DNA from: Tachypleus tridentatus
Taxonomy: Eukaryota > Arthropoda > Merostomata > Xiphosura > Limulidae
NCBI RefSeq assembly: GCF_004210375.1
Contig: NC_134834.1
Span: 37,724,264 to 37,788,263 of the forward strand
Length of the DNA: 64,000 bases
Direction of reading: 5' to 3'
Shown: in pieces, positions 57,244-64,000 of the stretch
Layout of the letters: every line of letters begins with the position of its first letter
Numbering within the stretch: the first letter of the stretch is position 1
Program-made: the position numbers and the translations under genes
The notes under the pieces: model-generated
The model's input: only the letters and a program-made list of their open reading frames with translations
Databases searched by the model: none
What the model was told of the DNA's origin: nothing

Positions 57244-60200
57244 TTTATTATTAATTATATTACATTGCAAAAATTGACAACAGCAGCAAATTCTTTTTTT
57301 TGATTGGATTAACACAAATATTACAAGGCCACTTCCTCAATCAGAACAATACAATCTCTCTAGTGTACTGGGTGGTGACTAAGCTGAGTTGTTAAGCCTG
57401 TAATAGTATGTAATCTGACTGTTGCTATGCTCTTACTAAAGACAGCCACGATGTTTAACTGAAAAGCAGTAATGATAAAGAATGCATTAATTAATATAAA
57501 ATGTAGCCTCAGTAATTTGTGTAGACCCTAATATACACAGCTTTAAAATACTGCATAGGACCATAAGTGAAGATAGTGTTGCTGGGTTGTATGCATCACT
57601 GGATCACTTAAAAACAAACATTTATTGCAACTGTTTACAATACACGTGATCTGTCAGCAATCGTAAGGGATTAACATTTATTTACTAGAGATTAAAAACT
57701 GTAGCCTCAAGAGAAACAAGGAAGCAGCTTTTAATAGTTATAATTATTTTTGTGCATGGTTTCCAAGATTCAAATCACATATACATTTACAGTGTAGGTA
57801 TGTAGCAGCCACTTGTTTGGGTGGTAGGAATACAGAAATGTTTGGTAATTGTCTTTTCAACTGAGTTGGAATGTACTTTGTTTACTTTCTTCAAACAATT
57901 ATGGTATACGGTACTTAAATCTTTTAATACATCTGCAAAAACTTCAGTAAACACCACTTTGATAAAACTGAATACTGTTGAAGTACAGATCATAAAACTT
58001 GCGATTTTTATGTATAATGGTGTGAAATATCTGCACAATTGTGTAATAGACTAGTAAGATATCACAGAATACACAAATGTTCATTTAATGTTTAGGTAAG
58101 GCTTAAGAAAAAATATTTTTCAAAAATCTGAATTTAACTTGCTCAGAAGCTAATTTTCTTTTACTTAAATAAAAACAAGTTCAAAATAGTTATGTTTTAA
58201 AAATAAGCCAGAAAGCATGAAATATAACAGTAATGAAAAAGATTCTCTATAACATGTAAGTAAAATTTGGTGTAATTTAGGAATACTGATGAATTACAAT
58301 TATTCTAGAAGGTAAAACAAAAAACAATGAAACAACCATTTATACTAAAATACAACTTGCACTTGTTTCTATACACTGAAAATTCTCTCCATGAATCATG
58401 CAGTTAAATCAAAAAATTAGTGTAAACAGATGGACAGTACATTGAAAATTAAAACAAGTTGATGCACAGTTATCAAATACATTAATAATCAGTGTAGAAA
58501 TAACCAGGAAAGACAATATACAATGTACAAGTCCATAATACTTCCTAACTTTAAAATTCATGATCAGGTTTATTAGTAAAAGGAAAATGCTCCTTGTATT
58601 AGATTTACATAGAAATACTTTTTTATATGTTTTGTCTATGCTGATTTATATACAAGTCACTAGGATGTGAAGTTATATTACTCTGCAAGTCCACTATGCA
58701 ATACACTGACAGGTTTGATTTGTATGCTATATTTTACAGGGATGAAAAGTTCTATGTTGCTATACACATACACTATTACAAGACAGGAAGTAAAAGATCA
58801 CTACATAATCAAACACATTGTGGCAGAACTGATTAACACAGTTTCAATGAACAATGAAAGAATAGATTAATGTAATACAAGTTATTGAATGTTTTTAATG
58901 TTAATATAACAATTTATTTTACAATTGTCCAGTAAGAGAGACAAATTACAAGATACTCAATATCTCAAATTTTCATTTTCTTTTACCCATTTTAGAGTTT
59001 CTACATTTCTAGACTTATTCTCCTAGTATCTAAGTTTCAATGTACTTTTTACATCAGTTTCCTAATGTTGCTTATAAATAGTGCTTTAAATCAATTACTG
59101 ATACTAGGAACTTTATTTTGTTAACAAACACCTAAACTGACTAAAAGGATTAAGACTCCTCAATGTTTGATGAATTTCAGAAAAGTTAGTTTTGTAAGGA
59201 AATACTACTTACAAAGGTTTAAGAACTAAATGCAGCTAAACTTAATTATTCTAGAAAGTTATTTTACCTTTGACTACAACAAGTTAAGAAACTGGCATTT
59301 TTACAACTTAAGACTAAAAGAAAAGTAAATGCAAACAGTACACTGTTATATATATAATTTTCATCAAAAAATCACATGTAAAATATGACTCAAAATTAAA
59401 TGAAACCACTTAATCAGTTCTGCTATTAAACCATCATTTTTTAAGAGTTTGAAATCATTTTTGTAAAAAAATTTCAAAACAGGATAGCACAATAAGTTAA
59501 TTAGTATCACACTGTCACTATATGAGCCTTGAAAAATCTTGAAACATTGACAAGCTGAGTATAATGTAAATTTGATAATAAAATAAAGTTTTACAAAACA
59601 TGCATCATAAAAAAATGGATACCAAGAAATTGATGGTATGTTTAATCACAGTTAATAATCCAAAATTTGTAACAGTGCATAAATTACTCTAATGCAAGAT
59701 TTAAGTTATGTAATTTTCATATGATCAGATTCACTGCATATAGCTAAAGTTTGTGTTAGAACTCAACATTACTGCTTTATTTCAAAATATAGCAAATAAG
59801 ATACTCAGTTTACACCAATATGCAAAACATGCACCTTACTGCAATTATAATATACAAATTTTCCATAACTTGAAATTGAGAAAGCTACCATTGTATTTTA
59901 GAAATGGAAGCCAGAACCCAATATAAATTTTCAATACTTAAAATTACTGTTGAAATGTTTTTCAATGGGTCACTTGGAAGACATTGTAATAAGAGGCTTT
60001 TCCAGCAGCTTAAGAGATTTAAAATTATCCAATGGAGTAACTCTAAAGGTCCTAAATAATGTTAGGATCATTTTCTTGTTTCTGTATTGTGATAAATTAC
60101 AAAATAGTTTAAAACTTAAGGGTTCTGAAAATTCATTACAATTTAAATCTTAATAGAAAGATAACAGATTAGATAAATTTAAACAAGAACAATGTGCATT

Positions 60201-60627
60201 TCTTTATGATAGCAATCTTAAATTATGAAATATAGCTATGACATCACTTATTTGGTTTTATACTCTTAAACCAATCCTCAATAACTAAGGAACCACCAAA
60301 ACTTAAGTGAAACATTAGTTGAATTTATTCAAATTTATGTGACTAGGGTAAAACTGTGCAAAAAAACATTGTACACAAAACTAATTGTTAAAGTAGATAT
60401 CAATACATTGGATTTTATTTACTAAATATCTTATAATACGACTACTTAAATTAACAAAAGTAAAAGCTTTTAAAAAATAACATTTTTAAAATTTAAAGAT
60501 CTCACAAAAACCCAAACTGCAATGATAATTAAAGCCAACAAATTTGATATTAGAATTTATTTGGGATTAGAAATAAATATTTGAATTAGTAAAGTCTGTT
60601 TCTGGAACCCTTCTATATTGAAGCATG
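57244..60627 (-). other. Probable long 3' UTR of the WD40 gene
   Basis: About 3.4 kb directly downstream of the WD40 stop codon. It contains none of the SINEs, tandem repeats or transposons that fill the rest of the window, which fits a conserved transcribed UTR. A minus-strand AATAAA is present at 57249-57244, but several other AATAAA hexamers lie inside, so the true cleavage site is undetermined. Short open frames here are not conserved-looking. Confidence 0.4.
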
Positions 60628-60737
60628 TCAGTGGTATCTAAGTTTCCAAATCTTGACATTACTGTCATAACCTGTTGATACCAAAGTGTTATTGTCTAAA
60701 AATGCAAGTCCTGTTATCTGACTCTTTGGATGTGCCT
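60628..60737 (-). CDS. Last exon of a WD40-repeat protein (AIP1/WDR1-like)
   Basis: The exon follows a clean acceptor (TTTTTAACAG at 60747-60738) and encodes 35 residues to a TGA at 60630-60628. The peptide starts AHPKSQITGLAFLDNNTLVS and ends STGYDSNVKIWKLRYH. It holds the end of one propeller blade: an H near the start, a GYDSNVKIW stretch with the structural Asp and the WD-type K-I-W end, then four residues to the stop. Ending right after the final blade with an 'L.TL+T+..D..VK.W' pattern is how actin-interacting protein 1 (WDR1, flare, unc-78) ends. That protein binds actin-cofilin and promotes filament disassembly in the cytoplasm. Other WD40 families cannot be excluded from a single blade, so no symbol is given. 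The first two bases complete a codon begun in the previous exon, which lies beyond the window. Confidence 0.75.
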
Positions 60738-63700
60738 CTGTTAAAAATAAAGGAATTAATTACAAAAGGAAATTGTTACAGAACAAGTTATCTAAACAAG
60801 GCAAATCTTATCTAATTCTGTGGTGTACATCTATGAAATCAAATAAATTTACTAAATTGGCAATAATGAATAAAGGTATTAACTTAAAATTAAAGTTATA
60901 ACACTAAATTCATTTTTAGTTTTATATGTTCTAGGTTTAAACTTGTAGTTTAAAGAAAATGTTTAAGGCAGAAGTGCTTTAGGTAATGCTTATTTGTCAG
61001 TTAAACAGTGTTTGCATTAACAATAAAAAAACTTGAAAAGTGCTTCTATTGGACAAAATTTTTAGAACATTATTTAGCTAAACATCTATAGCAGACCATA
61101 GATTGGGCTGAATTGAAAGTTCCAAGTACTAATTTTAGCACACTGTACTATTTGCTTATTTTAACAATGTAAACAAATGCCAAGAAAATATACAAAACAT
61201 TTAATATTTGCTCCAAGACTCCACTGAGCTAACACTACTCATTAGATCATATGAAGTAAGGAAAATCTACTAGTCAAGATATGTCACCTAGAAGAGCAAC
61301 TGTTTAGAAAAAAAATATATATTAAGCATGTTCACTATATAAAATTTGATTTTTTGGACTTAAGATTAAGTCTTATACCATTAATAGAATTTTGGTTTAT
61401 TTAATTTTAAATAAATCACTAACATTTGTATTGATTTAAAAATCACCTACAGTTCAAAGCAAGTATTGGTTTGTTAACCCTAGAGTTAGAGATCAATATA
61501 GATCTCGCACAGATAATTTCGGTGCTATCTTTCTATGGGTTAGGCCTGAAAGGAACGTATTAGCATTGCAATTTGGTACTTTAAAAGACTGAACTTCTAC
61601 AGTACACTTCTGGTTCCTTCAAAGCAGAAACAAATTCCTCGTCTCAGTCTTATAGTACCTTTTAATCTGCCGATATCTTTTCATAGTTTGGTAATTCTTT
61701 TTAAAACACTATTAATCTGCTTTACTTTCAATTTTAACTTCATAATGAAGTAATTCACAATTATCAGATCAGCCTATCTTTTGTCATTTTAACGCATTTC
61801 TTTTCAAAGCAAGTCTTTTCTTTCAAGCCACCTAAGGATAATCCCTACACTAGCCCTTCCACGCCTATTTATTTTTATTTATAATGAATACTTAACCAAG
61901 ACTATTTTAAAAGTTAATTTGCAATACATTTTATATATTTAGTTTATACATACATATACACCACTAAACATGAAGTGATATCTTTGACATTACACTTTAT
62001 TGAAAGATACTTGTTTGATATAAACTGAAGGGACTGTATACACACTTATTTCTTTAAATGGCAAATAAAACTAACTTTTTGATAGTATCCATGATGACAA
62101 GAACTAAAGTATTTTTCTGTATAATACAGTGAAACTTATGTATAAAGTTAGATGTATTTATTGAAATCATGCTTTTTACAAATTCATATATTATGTTACC
62201 TATGAAGTTTCAATTAGATTCATTGGTTTAACTCCATTGAAAGTTGGATTCAGTGTATTTTGCAAGTCTAAGTTTAAAAGAAATTGATCAAAAATGAACA
62301 TTGAATGACAGCTTACAGAATTGAGTACTTAAATTTTATACACCAGTTTTACCTTACACTTAAAATATGAATTTCTTACGTTTAAGAAATCTCCAGGATA
62401 TCACTAACTAGTAAAATATTTTATTCTACAAAGAAAAACATTTTATATAGCTTTATTGGATAGTTTAAGTCTTGCATGATTATAAATTTAAAATTACCTA
62501 ATTGTTAGTTCTGGTAACAGTTGCTAGAGGATTGCATTGTAATTTTAGAGTATACTCTCATAAAGAGATGCAACTTTACAAAATTTAGCTATTACAGTTG
62601 TAATGACTATTTAAAGTTCTGGAAAGGAACACTTTACTGACAATGTTTACACATCTCCAACTCTGTTGGACAACTTGCTTTGACTTGGCACTTACATTTG
62701 TAGAAAGGATAAGGCCCACTTTGCAGATATTTAAGTTAAGATGGAGTTGCAGTGTTTTCAACTGTGGTTCTATGACTACTATGAATTGCAATGATAAAAG
62801 ATGTTTATGCTCCTAAAATAAAAGTTACCACAACAGTGGAAGTGACAATTAGCAAGCCACAGCTAATCTTGGATTACAAGATGTTTATGTAAGGAGTTGA
62901 TTTTAATAATCAATTTCTTACCTATTATTCCATTTCACGTAAAATGGAAATGGTACAAGAAGCTTTTCTTTAGACTTGTTGACCTGTATATTATTAATTT
63001 GTTCACACTTTAACTAGGTAACTAACCACACCAAGTGCAAACAGAAGAACTTCCATTTACAATATGTGGAATCGCTTGTAAATATCACTAACTGAAAGTA
63101 GAGGAGGGCTTTCTCATGTGTCCAGTATTCCATCACCAGTTTGGGCAGATGCACATGCATGGCTATCACCTGGGAAGCATTTCCCAATACATGGGAAGAA
63201 AGGTGCAGATTCCATGCAATACAAAATTCATCTGTGTGTAAAGCACTTTGAGTTTTAGAAGTATGATACTCAAAGAAAACAAAATCAGGTATCACATTTC
63301 TAGAGTTTTCATTAGAAAAAACAAAAACACTTAGTCCAACCTCTATCTTTTGATGTTCATATTGCCTTACCTTTTTTTAAAACATTGGTATTTTAGTAAC
63401 ACCATTTAGCATTTATATTTAGGTTTTCCTATAGTTTCAAATGCAACTCCATTTTAACATTTTCACACTGCACCAATTTTTAAATGAACATTTTGTACAG
63501 TGTATAGGAGTTTGAAGAACAAGTTTTGTTTTTAAACCATGAATAAATTATACATTACTGTAAAACTTTAATACATCTTGTTTAAATTTGTGCTCAAGAT
63601 TACATACATTTTCAATATGTCTGAACAGTCTGCATACAACTTGTACAGTTTGCATGCAAGCTCTTCACAGTTCACTTTCAACTATTCATCAATAGTTATT

Positions 63701-64000
63701 CATTCATGTTCAGTTATGAGTTTGGTAGATGTTGAACCACAGCTTATCCCCCCCCCCATGTACTCATATTTTGCTTGAATTAAATAAAATTTTCATTAAA
63801 CATGCATGCAAACTGTATCTATACACTATGTACACATTGGTATCAGCTACTGATATGTGCTTGTTTGCATATCTCAGTATGAATCTTTTTAAAAAGTAAC
63901 TACATTTTTTGCTTTTATAAAACTTTCCTCAAAAGCATTTTTTTTATATTAGGCCTGTTTTAATTTACATAAAAATTGTGGATCTCACAGAAAATAAAAA
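60738..64000 (-). other. Intron of the WD40 gene (runs off the window)
   Basis: No other WD40-like coding segment was found up to 64000, so the preceding intron appears longer than 3.2 kb. It is AT-rich and free of the window's SINE families. A somewhat GC-richer block at about 61465-61865 has no coding frame or inverted ends and is unidentified. Open frames at 62585-62791 and 63014-63295 (both minus) have no motif. A run of nine C residues lies near 63750. Confidence 0.5.

Noticed and set aside
61465-61865. GC-richer block in the WD40 intron as a transposon or exon
   Set aside because: No inverted ends, no target duplication and no continuous coding frame could be found.

Overview
The window is AT-rich eukaryotic genomic DNA dominated by repeats. 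No compact gene cluster, operon or bacterial signal is visible. The most abundant repeat is a tRNA-headed SINE of about 270-280 bp (called SINE-A here). I recall its consensus from horseshoe-crab (Xiphosura, e.g. Limulus/Tachypleus) DNA. The likely source is therefore a horseshoe crab, but that is inference from memory and not a search result.

Only three stretches look like parts of host genes. (1) A 3' terminal exon at 60628-60737 on the minus strand encodes the last blade of a WD40 propeller, resembling the C-terminus of the actin-interacting protein AIP1/WDR1 family. It is followed by a repeat-poor, UTR-like region down to about 57.24 kb and preceded by a repeat-poor intron-like region running off the right edge. 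(2) A THAP zinc-finger exon lies at 26277-26659 (minus), with its AVPT-type box in the +1 frame beyond a seven-A run. (3) A convergent first-exon candidate lies at 25568-25747 (plus), with a PY(Q)F(K)P motif like proteins related to the P2X7 C-terminal domain and a good splice donor. A broken coding region of unknown family at 19.77-21.72 kb (minus) is split by two SINEs and has a partial paralogue at 54.49-54.96 kb.

Layout. 0-11 kb: SINEs, a 52/56-bp minisatellite, otherwise unassigned AT-rich DNA. 11.19-12.39 kb: a decayed pogo/Tigger-like DNA transposon with near-perfect terminal inverted repeats. 12.51-18.46 kb: a roughly 6-kb tandem array of a 50-bp monomer (about 119 copies) whose variants form a 300-bp higher-order unit; every monomer carries a 3' splice-site-like string. 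18.7-25 kb: SINEs and the broken coding region. 25.5-26.7 kb: the THAP and P2X7-like exons. 27.1-30.7 kb: Penelope-like (GIY-YIG plus reverse transcriptase) debris between inverted arms. 32.0-32.7 kb: a 159-bp foldback and a SINE-in-SINE insertion. 35-37.5 kb: two decayed Tc1/mariner-type transposases. 38.4-44 kb: degenerate minisatellites. 48.7-50.2 kb: a Tc3-like element with about 200-bp inverted repeats. 54.56-54.91 kb: a TA-flanked MITE. 57-64 kb: the WD40 gene end.

At least three SINE families with different tRNA-like heads (A, B, C) share one 3' tail motif, implying a common LINE partner. Three SINE-A copies with target-site duplications have inserted into resident SINE-B or SINE-C heads.
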